Positions 44,801 to 53,259 of a DNA stretch of 64,000 nucleotides are shown here, one piece after another. The translations under genes were made by a program, and so were the position numbers. This DNA comes from Curtobacterium sp. ER1/6 (GTDB lineage Bacteria > Actinomycetota > Actinomycetes > Actinomycetales > Microbacteriaceae): positions 905,025 through 969,024 of the forward strand of contig NZ_MJAK01000001.1 of assembly GCF_001742745.1 (NCBI RefSeq), written 5' to 3'. A model generated the notes under the pieces. The model was not told where the DNA came from. It saw only the letters and a list, made by a program, of their open reading frames with translations, and ran no database searches. Positions within the stretch are counted from its first letter, which is position 1; each line of letters begins with the position of its first letter.

Positions 44801-45648
44801 AGCACGGGGTGCGACAGGTCGCCGGTGTCCTCGACCATGCCGCTGGCGACCTCGGCGAAGGTCGACACGACCAGGCGCGCGTGCACCGAGAAGCCGGGGA
44901 TGTGCGCGGTCAGGCCACGGAGCCGGTCGATCACCGGGTTCGGCGTGAACGAGCCGTCCTGCTGCGCGAGCGCGACGAAGGACTGCGCGTCGAGGATGAC
45001 ACCGTGCTGCTCGTGCAGCGCGTCCGCGAGGCCGGGGTTGAGGACGGGCTCGCCGAGCAGACGCACCTCGAAGTCGCGGCCGTGGCGACGGATCGCGAGC
45101 GGACGCAGGAGCACCGGTCCGCGGAAGTGCTCGTCGCCGTGCTGCCAGTCCGCCATGCCGATGCCGAGCTTCACGGCGTCGATGCCGCGCACGGTCGCGA
45201 GCTCGGTGCCCTTCGCCTCGACGCGGGCGGCGGCGATGCGGGCGGCACGCAGGGCCACCTCGTCGCGGATGAGGCTCGACAGCAGCGTGGTCTTGCCCGT
45301 GATGAACTGCGCGAGTCCGCCCGGGTGCGTCGTGGACAGCTCGATCCGGGCGCGCGGGTGGTCGCTGAAGTGGGTGAGGGGGCTCGTGCCGCCGACGCCG
45401 GTCAGCTGGGTCCGCCACGCGTCCCACGTCGGTTCGGCGGCGTTGCCGGCCTGGAGGCGCGGGTCACCCAGGCTGATCGCCTGCGGGCTCGTGAGCTGCA
45501 GCTCGGGCCGCAGGGTGCGGTCCGGCTCGTCCGTCACGACGGTCTCCTGCTGCTGCCCGGCCGCGGGCGTCGGGGCAGCATCGACGGGGACGTCGTCGTT
45601 TCCGTCGTCCGCGCCGTCGGTCACCCTGTCTCGCCACACATCGGACAC
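41815..45648 (-). CDS. Large SF1 helicase-like protein with degenerate ATPase motifs
   Basis: 1277 residues. Organised like UvrD/Dna2-type helicases with an N-terminal DUF4011-like region (about 70-300), split helicase core and a C-terminal Vsr/RecB-like nuclease domain (MRGIPVALGHRGKLGLVAAH, RLGWHYVRVHAFQLF). Walker A reads LPGTGGTQTI (about 344-353) with Gly where the invariant Lys should be. Walker B reads VILVDAGAVTIAE instead of DEA-type. Later motifs VVFGDPVTQ, SYRAGGEDL and VAMTRARRSMIIV remain. ATP hydrolysis therefore seems unlikely. GTG start at 45648; a -10 TACAGT overlapping it would instead favour the GTG at 45639. Confidence 0.85.
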   Translation of the reverse strand: MSDVWRDRVTDGADDGNDDVPVDAAPTPAAGQQQETVVTDEPDRTLRPELQLTSPQAISLGDPRLQAGNAAEPTWDAWRTQLTGVGGTSPLTHFSDHPRARIELSTTHPGGLAQFITGKTTLLSSLIRDEVALRAARIAAARVEAKGTELATVRGIDAVKLGIGMADWQHGDEHFRGPVLLRPLAIRRHGRDFEVRLLGEPVLNPGLADALHEQHGVILDAQSFVALAQQDGSFTPNPVIDRLRGLTAHIPGFSVHARLVVSTFAEVASGMVEDTGDLSHPVLDALAGNPSAKWQVEQSYHPVEQTPSDERSPETDTLLLDADDEQENVIAQITAGNSIVVKTLPGTGGTQTIVNALGGLVAANKRVLVVSPRRATLRGIAARFAEVQLPGVAVTPATLRRDVVRAIARNEKSQRPNLREVDDALVRLRKVLTDYRGSLTRVDPDFGVSVLDCLVELSRLSLLPVPPSTTARLSKRSVTSMVEGRSRVAETMVSAANLGEFRYGPDDSPWYGAKFGSSDGAQRAHRTAQDLDTEGLPTLLRRAHDLVATTRMRQFTTINELGIYLRLLTEIRDTLDRFLPVVFDRSVSELVAATAPRGEGAPMSSTNRRRLKKLAREYVRPGVHVSDLHEALTRVQQQRVLWQRYVAAGVNPEVPTGIGDVQVLFSNVVQDLARLDEPLGRTDRDRQLANLPIDELVPTIAELAAESDVLHNLQERTELMQTLRDLQLEPLITDLANRHVPDLQVPAELELAWWQSALETMLESDRALLGGNTDMLDRVEADFRLVDDAHAAGVSQGLAWQLAENWKVGLVDWPDEATALKTQLQEGAITSRLLQDSAPHLSRSIAPVWLASPYEVPDIADTMPFDTVILVDAGAVTIAETVGAVRRARQTVVFGDPVTQTPSPFGIAVDPDRRALQVDESTLDALHADSALAKLSTLLPTLSLTRSYRAGGEDLAELVNRRFYGGRIESLPWAGSFLGHGSIAIDYVSDGKAVPDPESGAVESVDAEVDRVVRLVLDHARTRPTESLMVITASAKHAVRVEQAVLTAAQGHKDLTEFVIGDRAEPFIVATLEQSVAQSRDRVVFSIGYGRTPHGRVLRDFGPLGKPGGERLLAVAMTRARRSMIIVTCFQPSDIEAERMGHGTVALAEILAEVRARTAAEYVPDDSDPLLVDLARRLEMRGIPVALGHRGKLGLVAAHGGVCVTIETDASLVRGSLRETLRLRPEVLRRLGWHYVRVHAFQLFSDPDRVADTVASVLGVDRGATQEISIPPIPARR

Positions 45649-45752
45649 TGTAGGCGGAAGCGGGCGACCTCTCCGGCAATGACCCGAGGTTTCGGGGTTT
45701 CCGCGGGCGCCCGATGCCGGTTCGGGAGGGCCGGTGTGGTACCAACGAGGAC

Positions 45753-46640
45753 ATGGCCACCGACGACCGCACCGCCCCGTCCGCCCCCGCCACCTCGACG
45801 GCGGGCCCGGACCGCCGCCGATCGGTCCCCGCGGAGATCTCCCGCTCCTGGCTCCTCGTGCCGGGCACCGCGGCCGACCGCTTCGAGCGCGCGCAGCGGT
45901 CCCGCGCCGACCAGATCATCCTCGACGTCGAGGACGCGGTGGACCCGGCCGCCAAGCCGGGTGCACGGCAGACCGTCGCCTCGTGGCTCGCCGGCGGCGG
46001 TGAGGCCTGGGTCCGGATCAACGACGTGACCACCCCGTTCTGGGAGGACGACGTCGAGGAGCTCCGCGGCCTGCCCGGGCTGCAGGGCGTCATGCTCGCG
46101 AAGACCGAGTCGCCGGCGCAGGTCACGGACACGTGGCACCGGCTCGGCGGCCACACGCCGGTCATCGCCCTCGTCGAGTCCGCGCTCGGCATCGAGGAGT
46201 CCACCTCGATCGCCCGGGCGCAGGGTGCGTTCCGCCTGGCGTTCGGCTCCGGCGACTACCGGCGCGACACCGGTACCTCGGCCGACACGCTCGCGATGGC
46301 GTACCCCCGCTCGCGGCTGGTCGTGGCGTCGCGCGTCGGCGACCTGCCCGGGCCGATCGACGGGCCCACCGTGGGCTCGGCGCACGCCATCCTCCGCGAG
46401 CAGTCCCAGGTCGCGGTGTCGCTCGGCCTGACCGGCAAGCTCTGCCTGGACACCGAGCAGCTCCCGGTCATCAACGAGGTCATCTCGCCGACGCCGACCG
46501 ACGTGGCGTGGGCGCAGGACTTCCTCGACGACTTCGACGCCCGCGGGCAGGTCATCCGCGACGGGTCCGACCTGCCGCGGCTCGGCCGTGCGCAGAAGAT
46601 CCAGCGCCTCGCCCGGGCGTTCGGCGTCGAGGCACGGTAG
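45753..46640 (+). CDS. CitE/HpcH-family CoA-ester lyase
   Basis: 295 residues. TIM barrel of the citrate-lyase-beta/malyl-CoA-lyase family: SWLLVPGTAADRFERA, LDVEDAVDPAAKPGAR with the metal Asp-Glu, IALVESALGIEE, and FGSGDYRRDTG. No citrate lyase alpha or gamma genes are nearby, so it is a stand-alone CitE-like enzyme that may cleave beta-hydroxyacyl-CoA esters. Divergent from the helicase-like gene; ATG at 45753 preceded by ACGAGG. Confidence 0.85.
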   Translation: MATDDRTAPSAPATSTAGPDRRRSVPAEISRSWLLVPGTAADRFERAQRSRADQIILDVEDAVDPAAKPGARQTVASWLAGGGEAWVRINDVTTPFWEDDVEELRGLPGLQGVMLAKTESPAQVTDTWHRLGGHTPVIALVESALGIEESTSIARAQGAFRLAFGSGDYRRDTGTSADTLAMAYPRSRLVVASRVGDLPGPIDGPTVGSAHAILREQSQVAVSLGLTGKLCLDTEQLPVINEVISPTPTDVAWAQDFLDDFDARGQVIRDGSDLPRLGRAQKIQRLARAFGVEAR

Positions 46641-46650
46641 ACCGGTCCCC

Positions 46651-47148
46651 ATGACCTGGTCGCACCCGTCCGGCGGTCCGCCGCAGTCCTCGCCCTCGGG
46701 GCCGAGCGGTGCCGAGCGCGCCGCCTGGGAGCGTGGCGGCACGACGCTGTTCCCCGCCGGCCGGGTCGCCGACCGCGTCTCGACCGTCCTGCTGCTCGCG
46801 TCGGGCGCCGTGCTGACGGTGCTCGCCGTCGTCATCGGGATCATCGCGGTCGTGTCCGCCGCCGCGAGCTGCGACGCCGCGGCGGGGTGCTCGCCCGGCC
46901 GGTTCCTCGGCGGCGCCGCGATCGCGGCCGGCGGGTCCTTCGTGATCGGTGTCGTGACCGTCGTGCTCGCGATCGGCGCCTGGGTGCGCCGTCGCTCGTC
47001 CTGGTGGATCGCGGCGATCGGCTTCGTGCTCGCGATCGCCGTCGTCACGTGGGGCGGTGTCGTGTTCGCCGAGGCCACGGACGGCAGCGCGTCCGGGTCG
47101 GTGACCGCGTCGGCCGCGAGCGGACCCGCGGATCCGACCGCCGGCTGA
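46651..47148 (+). CDS. Small membrane protein of unknown function
   Basis: 165 residues with a Pro/Ser-rich N-terminus and three hydrophobic segments (about 42-70, 88-112, 120-142). A loop with two Cys (SCDAAAGCSPG) lies between the first two. Starts 10 nt after the CitE-like stop, so probably cotranscribed. No recognised family. Confidence 0.7.
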   Translation: MTWSHPSGGPPQSSPSGPSGAERAAWERGGTTLFPAGRVADRVSTVLLLASGAVLTVLAVVIGIIAVVSAAASCDAAAGCSPGRFLGGAAIAAGGSFVIGVVTVVLAIGAWVRRRSSWWIAAIGFVLAIAVVTWGGVVFAEATDGSASGSVTASAASGPADPTAG

Positions 47149-47172
47149 GGCGCGACCGACCACCGGACGCAC

Positions 47173-47207
47173 GGCGCGGTGCGGGCCGGCACCGCGCCTC
47201 CCGTCCG
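47173..47207. repeat. Hairpin plus CGCGCCTCCCGTCCG motif
   Basis: GGCGCGGTGC (47174-47182 region) pairs with GCACCGCGCC (47190-47198 region); the 15-mer CGCGCCTCCCGTCCG follows at 47193-47207. Between the membrane-protein and aldo/keto reductase genes; may end the first transcript. Confidence 0.5.
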
Positions 47208-47253
47208 TGTCGACGCTGGGAGTCGCGGTGTCGCCCCGGCGCATGCTCGGGGC

Positions 47254-48129
47254 ATGAAGCAACGAGTCATCGGAGACGTGTCGGTCAGCGCCATCGGACT
47301 GGGCGGCATGCCCATGTCCATCGAGGGGCGTCCCGACGAGCGACAGGCGGTCGCCACCATCCACGCGGCGCTCGAGGCGGGCGTGACGCTCATCGACACC
47401 GCCGACGCCTACCACCAGGCGGCCAAGGACGAGGTCGGGCACAACGAGGAACTCATCGCGAAGGCGATCCGCGAGTTCCACGGCGACACCGACGCGGTGC
47501 TCGTCGCCACGAAGGGCGGCCATCTGCGGCCGGAACCGGGCGCGTGGGCGCAGGACGGCCGACCGGAGTACCTCAAGGAGGCCGCGAAGGCCTCGGCGAA
47601 GCGCCTCGGCGTCGACGCGATCGGGCTGTACCAGTTCCACCGGCCGGACCCCGCGGTGCCGTACGCCGACTCGGTGGGGGCGCTCGCGGAGCTCCTCGAC
47701 GAGGGCGTCATCCGCATGGCGGGCATCTCGAACGCCGACCCCGACCAGATCCGCACGGCGAACGAGGTCCTCGGCGGCCGACTCGCGTCGGTGCAGAACC
47801 AGTACTCGCCGGCGTTCCGCTCCAGCCAGCCGGAACTCGACCTGTGCGACGAGCTCGGCATCGCGTTCCTGCCGTGGAGCCCCCTCGGCGGCATCGCGAA
47901 GGCGGCGGACCTCGGCACCGCGTACGAGGACTTCGCCGTGATCGCCCGCGAGCGCGACGTGTCGCCGCAGGTCGTGGCCCTGGCGTGGGAGCTGCAGCAG
48001 AGCGACGTCGTGGTCCCGATCCCGGGCGCATCGCGGCCGCAGTCGATCCTCGACTCGGTGGTGGCGGCGACGATCAAGCTCCGCGACGAGGACGTCGAGC
48101 GGCTGGACCGGTCGCAGCCCGCCGCCTGA
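47254..48129 (+). CDS. Aldo/keto reductase
   Basis: 291 residues. TIM barrel with the AKR catalytic tetrad: Asp and Tyr in LIDTADAYHQ, Lys in VLVATKGG, His in LYQFHRPDP. NADPH-binding GASRPQSILDS near the C-terminus. IGLGGMPMS at the start is typical. Cytosolic; substrate unknown. Confidence 0.92.
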   Translation: MKQRVIGDVSVSAIGLGGMPMSIEGRPDERQAVATIHAALEAGVTLIDTADAYHQAAKDEVGHNEELIAKAIREFHGDTDAVLVATKGGHLRPEPGAWAQDGRPEYLKEAAKASAKRLGVDAIGLYQFHRPDPAVPYADSVGALAELLDEGVIRMAGISNADPDQIRTANEVLGGRLASVQNQYSPAFRSSQPELDLCDELGIAFLPWSPLGGIAKAADLGTAYEDFAVIARERDVSPQVVALAWELQQSDVVVPIPGASRPQSILDSVVAATIKLRDEDVERLDRSQPAA

Positions 48130-48191
48130 CCCGCGGACCCCTCCGCGGCGGGCCGGACGCCGGTCGACTGCGTCCGGTCCTCCGCGGCGCG

Positions 48192-48197
48192 TACGGT
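48192..48197 (+). promoter_or_regulatory. -10 box of the quinone oxidoreductase gene (leaderless)
   Basis: TACGGT, 7 nt before the ATG at 48205. Confidence 0.5.
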
Positions 48198-48204
48198 CGA
48201 GGGC

Positions 48205-49170
48205 ATGCAGGCGATCACGGCACACGACGGCGGACTCCGACTCGACCACCATGCCGACCCGGTGGCCGGGCCCGGCGAGGTCCTGGTGGAGGTCGCCGGC
48301 GCCGGCGTCAACAACGCGGACCTGCAGCAGGTCGCCGGCAACTACCCGCCGCCGCCCGGCGCCTCCGAGGTCCTCGGCCTCGAGGTCTCCGGCACCGTCC
48401 GTGCGCTCGGTGACGGCGTCGACGGCTTCGCCGTGGGCGACCGGGTGTGCGCGTTGCTCTCCGGCGGCGGCTACGCGACGCTCGTGGCGGTCCCCGCGGC
48501 GCAGGTGCTGCCCGTGCCCGACGGCGTCGACCTCGTCGAGGCCGCCGGTCTGCCGGAGGCGGCGTGCACGGTGTACTCGAACGTGGGGATGATCGCGGGC
48601 CTCCGACCGGGGCAGACGCTCCTGGTGCACGGCGGCACCGGCGGCATGGGCTCGCACGCGGTGGTCTGGGCGAGGGCGCTCGGTGCGCGGGTGATCGCGA
48701 CGAGCGGCGGGGAGCGGAAGGTCCGGGCGTCGCAGGAGCTCGGCGCCGACCTGGTCGTCGACCACCGCACCGAGGACTTCGTCGAGCGCGCCCTGGCGTT
48801 CACCGACGGACGCGGGGTCGACGTCGTGCTCGACGTGGTCGGCGCGGACTACCTGGCGAAGCACCTCGAGGTGCTCGCCCCGAACGGGCACATCGCCGTG
48901 ATCGCCGCGGGCAGCGGCCAGAAGGGCGAGCTCGACTTCGGCGCGATGATGCGCAAGCGCGCGACGATCAGCGCGACCACTCTGCGCGCCCGGCCGGCGG
49001 ACGAGAAGGCCGCGATCGTCGCCGCCGTGCGCGAGCACGTGTGGCCGCTCGTCGCCGACGGCAGCGTCCGGCCGGTCGTCGACTCGGTCCTGCCCCTGGC
49101 CGAGGCAGCCGAGGCCCACCGCCGGGTCCGCGCCGGCGAGGTCATCGGCAAGGTGCTGCTGACGCCCTGA
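48205..49170 (+). CDS. NAD(P)H quinone oxidoreductase, zinc-free MDR family (PIG3-like)
   Basis: 321 residues. GroES-like N-terminal domain (GVNNADLQQVAGNYPPPPG, LGLEVSGTV) and Rossmann domain with VHGGTGGMGSHAV. Zinc-binding cysteines are absent, as in quinone oxidoreductases; DKKA-type spacing and VIGKVLLTP at the end match the PIG3/QOR group. NADPH-dependent one- or two-electron reduction of quinones or enones is expected. Confidence 0.9.
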   Translation: MQAITAHDGGLRLDHHADPVAGPGEVLVEVAGAGVNNADLQQVAGNYPPPPGASEVLGLEVSGTVRALGDGVDGFAVGDRVCALLSGGGYATLVAVPAAQVLPVPDGVDLVEAAGLPEAACTVYSNVGMIAGLRPGQTLLVHGGTGGMGSHAVVWARALGARVIATSGGERKVRASQELGADLVVDHRTEDFVERALAFTDGRGVDVVLDVVGADYLAKHLEVLAPNGHIAVIAAGSGQKGELDFGAMMRKRATISATTLRARPADEKAAIVAAVREHVWPLVADGSVRPVVDSVLPLAEAAEAHRRVRAGEVIGKVLLTP

Positions 49171-49203
49171 CCCGGGCGCCGGCGGCGGCGCCCGGGCCAG
49201 GGC
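49164..49203. terminator. Bidirectional terminator overlapping the quinone oxidoreductase stop
   Basis: 18-nt arms (49164-49181 with 49186-49203) with one mismatch and a 4-nt loop; the stop codon is inside the left arm. Serves the convergent lectin gene too. Confidence 0.75.
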
Positions 49204-49210
49204 CTGACGA

Positions 49211-50677
49211 TCACGTCCAGCGCGTGGCCGAAGCGCAGTCACCGAGCACGGATCCCGTGCCCCCCGCCGTCAGGCAGAGACCGCTCCGTACGTTCTGGAG
49301 CGCGCCGTTCGACATCGGACGCCACCCCTGGTTCGAGCCGCCGTTGCACGACCATGCCGTGACCGCTGCCCCGATCGTCGCTCCGTTCGCGTCGAGGCAC
49401 ACCCCGGCGGTGCGCAGGCTCTCGTCGGCACCGGTCTTCCAGTGCTGGTTCTCCCCGTCCGTGCACGACCAGAGGGCGACCGGCGCGCCGTTCCACGTGG
49501 CGTGGTCGAGCCGGTCGAGGCAGCGTCCGTCGGCGTGCATGACCTCGAGCGGTTCACCCGGGACAGCGAACCGAGTTGCCTCGTCGCAGTCCTGCAGCGT
49601 GAGCCCCGGGGTCGCCGGGGAGCCGGCGGAGAGCGACGTCGACACGCAGAGCCCACTCCGCACGCTCGTGATCCGGCCGTCAGCGGTCGCCCACTGCTGG
49701 TTCGTGCCACCGTTGCAGGTCCACAGCGTGACTGCGGAGCCGACGGTCGTCCCGTTCGCGTCGAGGCACTTGTACAGGGAGTGCAGCGACCCGTCCCCCG
49801 CGTGCACCCAGTTCTGGTTCGCGCCACCGTTGCAGTCCCACAGGTCGACCTTCGACGCGTTCACGGAGCCGCCCTGCACGTCGAGACAACGACCTCCCGG
49901 CTCGGTGATGCGCCCACCGAACGAGTTGCCGAGCCCGTTCTCCTGAACCGTCTCGTTCCCCTGCGCCGTGACGGCGGTCCAGGATGCGCAGGTTCCGCTG
50001 GGGCGGGTGCCGGTCCGCGTCGCCGTTCGACCACCGGCCGCCACGGGGTTCGTCACCGTCATCCTCGAGTAGGCCTCGTCCTCGCAGTGGGACTCGTCCG
50101 AGTTCCAGTCGAAGTACTCGGTCCAGCTCCCGATGTGGGACTCGACCTCGTTGCCCGCGGTGGTCTGCACGCTCCCGAGCAGGTGGCGACGACCGGCCGT
50201 GAGGTCGTCGATCGATCCCGTCGCTCGACCGCCGGCGTCGATCGAGAAGGTGGTCCGGTAGCGGTGTCCGATCTCCGGACGGAGGCCGGCGATGCGGCAG
50301 CTCTGTCCGGAGCCGTCCTCGGCGAAGGTGATGCACTCGGCTTCCAGACCCGGGATGCCTGCTGTCGAGTCCCAGATGCTCATCAGGAACAGACCGGACC
50401 CGTTCTTGAAGGTCTGCATCCCGATGTACCCGCCGGCGCTCTTGGTGAGGCCGAACTGCGTGGACCAGTAGGCGTTGGCGTCGCCAGGACCGACGTCGAG
50501 CCGTTGTTCCTGGGTGAAGCCGCTCGTGGGTCCGCCGAAGTCGTAGTCGACGTAACTCCCCGGGGTCTGGCCGCCAGCGGAGGCCGGCTATGCCACGGCG
50601 GGGAGCGCCAGGGCGGTCAGGAGCGCCGCGGATCCGTAGATGCACGTTCGGAGGAAGGAGAATCTGGTATTTCGCAC
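49211..50677 (-). pseudogene. Secreted DUF3472-like / ricin B-lectin protein with an in-frame TAG in its signal peptide
   Basis: The full frame of 489 codons runs from a GTG at 50677, which has a -10 TACGTT 6 nt upstream. It encodes a signal peptide (RFSFLRTCIYGSAALLTAL, then PAVA) but codon 30 is TAG (50588-50590), right at the cleavage region before PASAGGQTPG; a single C-to-T change from CAG would explain it. The rest is open: a DUF3472-like domain (GYIGMQTFKNG, LFLMSIWD) and two beta-trefoils with QxW repeats (GGANQNW, GGTNQQW, GENQHW, GGSNQGW). The protein would bind or process polysaccharides outside the cell. Without readthrough only an internal start such as ATG 50419 could be used, without a signal. 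Confidence 0.8.
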
Positions 50678-50683
50678 ATCGCC

Positions 50684-50689
50684 AACGTA
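50684..50689 (-). promoter_or_regulatory. -10 box of the lectin gene (leaderless)
   Basis: TACGTT on the minus strand, 6 nt before the GTG at 50677; supports that start codon. Confidence 0.5.
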
Positions 50690-50702
50690 CCGGGAAGAGG
50701 GG

Positions 50703-51443
50703 TCAGGCGTGCACGCGGGACAGGAACGTGACGAGCGCCGGGTGCTGCGGTCGGTCGAGCACGTCCGCCGGGGCGCCCTGCTCGACCACCTCGCCCTCGT
50801 GCAGGAACACGATCCGGTCCGCGACGTTCCGCGCGAAGGCCATCTCGTGCGTCGTCATGAGGATCGTCGCCCCCTGCTCCTTGAGCTCCCGCACGAGGTC
50901 GAGCACCTCGCCGACCAGCTGCGGGTCGAGCGCGCTCGTCACCTCGTCGAGGAGCAGCAGCTCCGGCGACGTGGCGATCGCACGCACCACGGCGACGCGC
51001 TGCTGCTGGCCGCCGGAGAGCCGGTCCGGGTACGCCCCGGCGAAGTCCCCCAGGCCGATCCGGTCGAGCAGCCGTCGGGCGGTCGCCTCGGCCTCGGCCT
51101 TCGCGATGCCGTGCACCCGCCGCGACGCGAGGGTCACGTTGTCGAGCACGGTCATGTGCGGGAACAGGTTGAACTGCTGGAACACGACGCCGATCCGAGC
51201 GCGGGTGGCGTCCACGTCGATGCGCGGGTCGGCGATGTCGGTGCCCTGCAGCAGGACCTCGCCGTCGTCGATGCCCTCGAGCAGGTTGACGGTCTTCAGG
51301 AGCGTCGACTTGCCGGAGCCGGAGGCGCCGATGACGCAGATCACCTCGTGCCGGTGCACGGTCAGGTCGATCCCGCGCAGGACCTCGTGCTCGCCGAACG
51401 CCTTGCGCAGGCCGCGCAGTTCCAGCACCACCGACTCGCTCAC
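50703..51443 (-). CDS. Polar amino-acid ABC transporter, ATP-binding protein
   Basis: 246 residues. All ABC motifs are intact: GASGSGKST, VFQQFNLFPHMTVLDNV (Q-loop), RLSGGQQQR signature, LLLLDEVTSALD Walker B and TTHEMAFAR with the switch His. The FNLFPHMTV and HEMxFAR patterns mark the GlnQ/HisP polar amino-acid group. GTG overlaps the permease stop by 4 nt. Works with the two genes upstream. Confidence 0.96.
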   Translation of the reverse strand: MSESVVLELRGLRKAFGEHEVLRGIDLTVHRHEVICVIGASGSGKSTLLKTVNLLEGIDDGEVLLQGTDIADPRIDVDATRARIGVVFQQFNLFPHMTVLDNVTLASRRVHGIAKAEAEATARRLLDRIGLGDFAGAYPDRLSGGQQQRVAVVRAIATSPELLLLDEVTSALDPQLVGEVLDLVRELKEQGATILMTTHEMAFARNVADRIVFLHEGEVVEQGAPADVLDRPQHPALVTFLSRVHA

Positions 51444-52318
51444 ACCGTCCCCCCGATCTGCTCGCGCTGCTGCTGCCGCCGTGCGATCGCGTCCGTCACA
51501 CGGATGAGCGGCAGGCTGATCACGACGAACAGCAGCCCCGCGACGAGGTACGGCGTGAAGTTGTAGGTCTCGGCCTGCGCGATCTGGGCGCTCCGGACCG
51601 CGTCGACGGCACCGAGGATCGACACGAGCCCGACGTCCTTCTGCATGGACACGAAGTCGTTCATGAGCGCGGGCGTGACCTTCCGGACCGCCTGCGGCAG
51701 GACGACCAGGCGCAACGTCCCCGCGTGCGAGAGCCCGAGCGACCGCGCGGCCAGGCGCTGGGAGGGGTGCACCGCCTCCATCCCGGCGCGGAGCACCTCG
51801 GCGACGTAGGACGAGTACGTCAGCACGATCGCGATGGTGCCCCAGACCTCCGGGGGCTGGCGCGGGAAGATGCCGAGGCCCGGGACGCCGAACCCGACCA
51901 GGTACAGCACGATGATGAGCGGGAGCCCGCGGAACAGGTCGGTGTACGCCGTGGCGAGCATCCGCAGCGGGAAGAACACCGGGTTGCGCAGCCCCCGCAC
52001 CACGGCGAGCAGGGTGCCGAGCACCGCGACGCCGATCGCGCTGAAGAACAGGATCCGGACGTTGAGCCACAGGCCGAGCAGGACGTCCGGGAAGGTGTCG
52101 ATCGCGGTCTGCGGGTCGAAGAACGACTGCTGGACCGCGGCCCACCCCGGTGTGTTCACGACACCGAGCCACACCACCACGACGACGACGAGCGTCGAGA
52201 CGACCGACACCACGACCGAGCGACGGCCGCGCTGCCGGCGGTAGAGCCGACGCTCGGCCTCGACCGGGCTCGGCGCGGGGGCGGCGACCGGGGTGCCGGC
52301 GCCTGCTGGGGCGGTCAC
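51440..52318 (-). CDS. Polar amino-acid ABC transporter, permease
   Basis: 292 residues. Six or so membrane helices, the first at about 33-55. Family signature YTDLFRGLPLIIVLYLVGFGVP and the EAA loop SQRLAARSLGLSHAGTLRLVVLPQAVRKVTPAL contact the ATPase. FVSMQKDVGLVSILG follows. A single permease gene suggests a homodimer. Starts 4 nt after the binding-protein stop. Confidence 0.95.
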   Translation of the reverse strand: MTAPAGAGTPVAAPAPSPVEAERRLYRRQRGRRSVVVSVVSTLVVVVVVWLGVVNTPGWAAVQQSFFDPQTAIDTFPDVLLGLWLNVRILFFSAIGVAVLGTLLAVVRGLRNPVFFPLRMLATAYTDLFRGLPLIIVLYLVGFGVPGLGIFPRQPPEVWGTIAIVLTYSSYVAEVLRAGMEAVHPSQRLAARSLGLSHAGTLRLVVLPQAVRKVTPALMNDFVSMQKDVGLVSILGAVDAVRSAQIAQAETYNFTPYLVAGLLFVVISLPLIRVTDAIARRQQQREQIGGTV

Positions 52319-52322
52319 GCGA

Positions 52323-53144
52323 CTACTTCAGCACGGGGGTGTTCGTCGCCGAGGAGAGCCACTTCGTCTGCAGCTGCTCGAGCGTGCCGTCCTTGCGCAG
52401 CGCGGCGAGGGCGTCGTCGACCTTGCTCGTCAGCGCCGAGCCCTTCGGCAGCACGAAGCCGAACTGGTCGCCCGAGCCGTCCTCGGGGAACTGCGCCGAG
52501 ACCGTGCCGTCGTCGAGCTGCGCGGCGGCCATGTAGAACGCGGTCGGCAGGTCGGTGACGATGGCGTCGATCTGGCCGGACTTGAGCGCGAGGACGGCGT
52601 CGTCGTTCGAGTTGAACACCTGCGGGGTGACGCCGAGGACGTCCTTCACGCTGCTGATGCTCGTCGAACCGGACGCGACGCCGATGGTGTCGCCCTTCAG
52701 CGCGGCGACGGTCGTGTCGTCGATCGCCTTCGACGACTTCGTGGTCACCACGGCCTGGGTCGTCGTGTAGTACGCCGACGACATGTCGACGGCCTTCTTG
52801 CGCTTCGCGTCGATCGAGAACTGCTGGACGTTGAGGTCCCAGTCCTTCGGGCCGGGCGCGATGGCGCTGTCGAACGTGCTGCGCTTCCACACCACGTCGG
52901 ACTTCGCGTAGCCCATCTCCTCCGCCACGGCGTACGCCACGGCGGACTCGAAGCCCTTGCCGGACTGCGGCGCGTCGTCCTCGACCCAGGGCGAGTAGGC
53001 CGGCTGGCCGGTGGCGATGGTGAGCTTGCCGTCGGTGACGGTGTCGCCACCGCTACCGCTGCCACCGGCGGAGCATGCGGCGAGCGCGAGGGCGGCGACC
53101 GCGGCGGTCGCGACGGCGAGGGAGAGACGGCGGGTGCGGGTCAC
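52323..53144 (-). CDS. Amino-acid ABC transporter, substrate-binding lipoprotein
   Basis: 273 residues. Signal peptide with lipobox ALAAC at residues 20-24. Mature SBP_bac_3 fold: TDGKLTIATGQPAYSPWVED, KGFESAVAYAVAEEMGY, SSAYYTTTQAVVTTK, GDTIGVASGSTS, and QIDAIVTDLPTAFY. Captures a polar amino acid for the permease; the exact one is not inferable. GTG start, weak GAAGG site; a -10 TACACT lies at 53180-53185. Confidence 0.94.
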   Translation of the reverse strand: MTRTRRLSLAVATAAVAALALAACSAGGSGSGGDTVTDGKLTIATGQPAYSPWVEDDAPQSGKGFESAVAYAVAEEMGYAKSDVVWKRSTFDSAIAPGPKDWDLNVQQFSIDAKRKKAVDMSSAYYTTTQAVVTTKSSKAIDDTTVAALKGDTIGVASGSTSISSVKDVLGVTPQVFNSNDDAVLALKSGQIDAIVTDLPTAFYMAAAQLDDGTVSAQFPEDGSGDQFGFVLPKGSALTSKVDDALAALRKDGTLEQLQTKWLSSATNTPVLK

Positions 53145-53179
53145 GGGCGGGCCTTCGTCAGGAGGGGCGGGGGCAGGAC

Positions 53180-53185
53180 GCAGTG
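53180..53185 (-). promoter_or_regulatory. -10 box of the amino-acid ABC operon
   Basis: TACACT on the minus strand, 35 nt before the binding-protein start; no clear -35. Confidence 0.35.
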
Positions 53186-53259
53186 TACCGGCGAGTGGGA
53201 TACCAGCGCGAAGGCGACGACCGCTCGTGACGCCGGGAGGACGGCACTGCCGGCGCGCC

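Noticed and set aside
41545..46029. A 1494-codon open frame on the plus strand, antisense to the helicase-like gene
   Set aside because: It is a shadow caused by high GC content; its translation is low-complexity (Arg, Val, Gly, Leu-rich), whereas the minus strand has recognisable domains.
46625..46651. TAGACC 7 nt before the small membrane-protein ATG as a leaderless promoter
   Set aside because: It overlaps the stop of the CitE-like gene and lacks the conserved final T; cotranscription is simpler.
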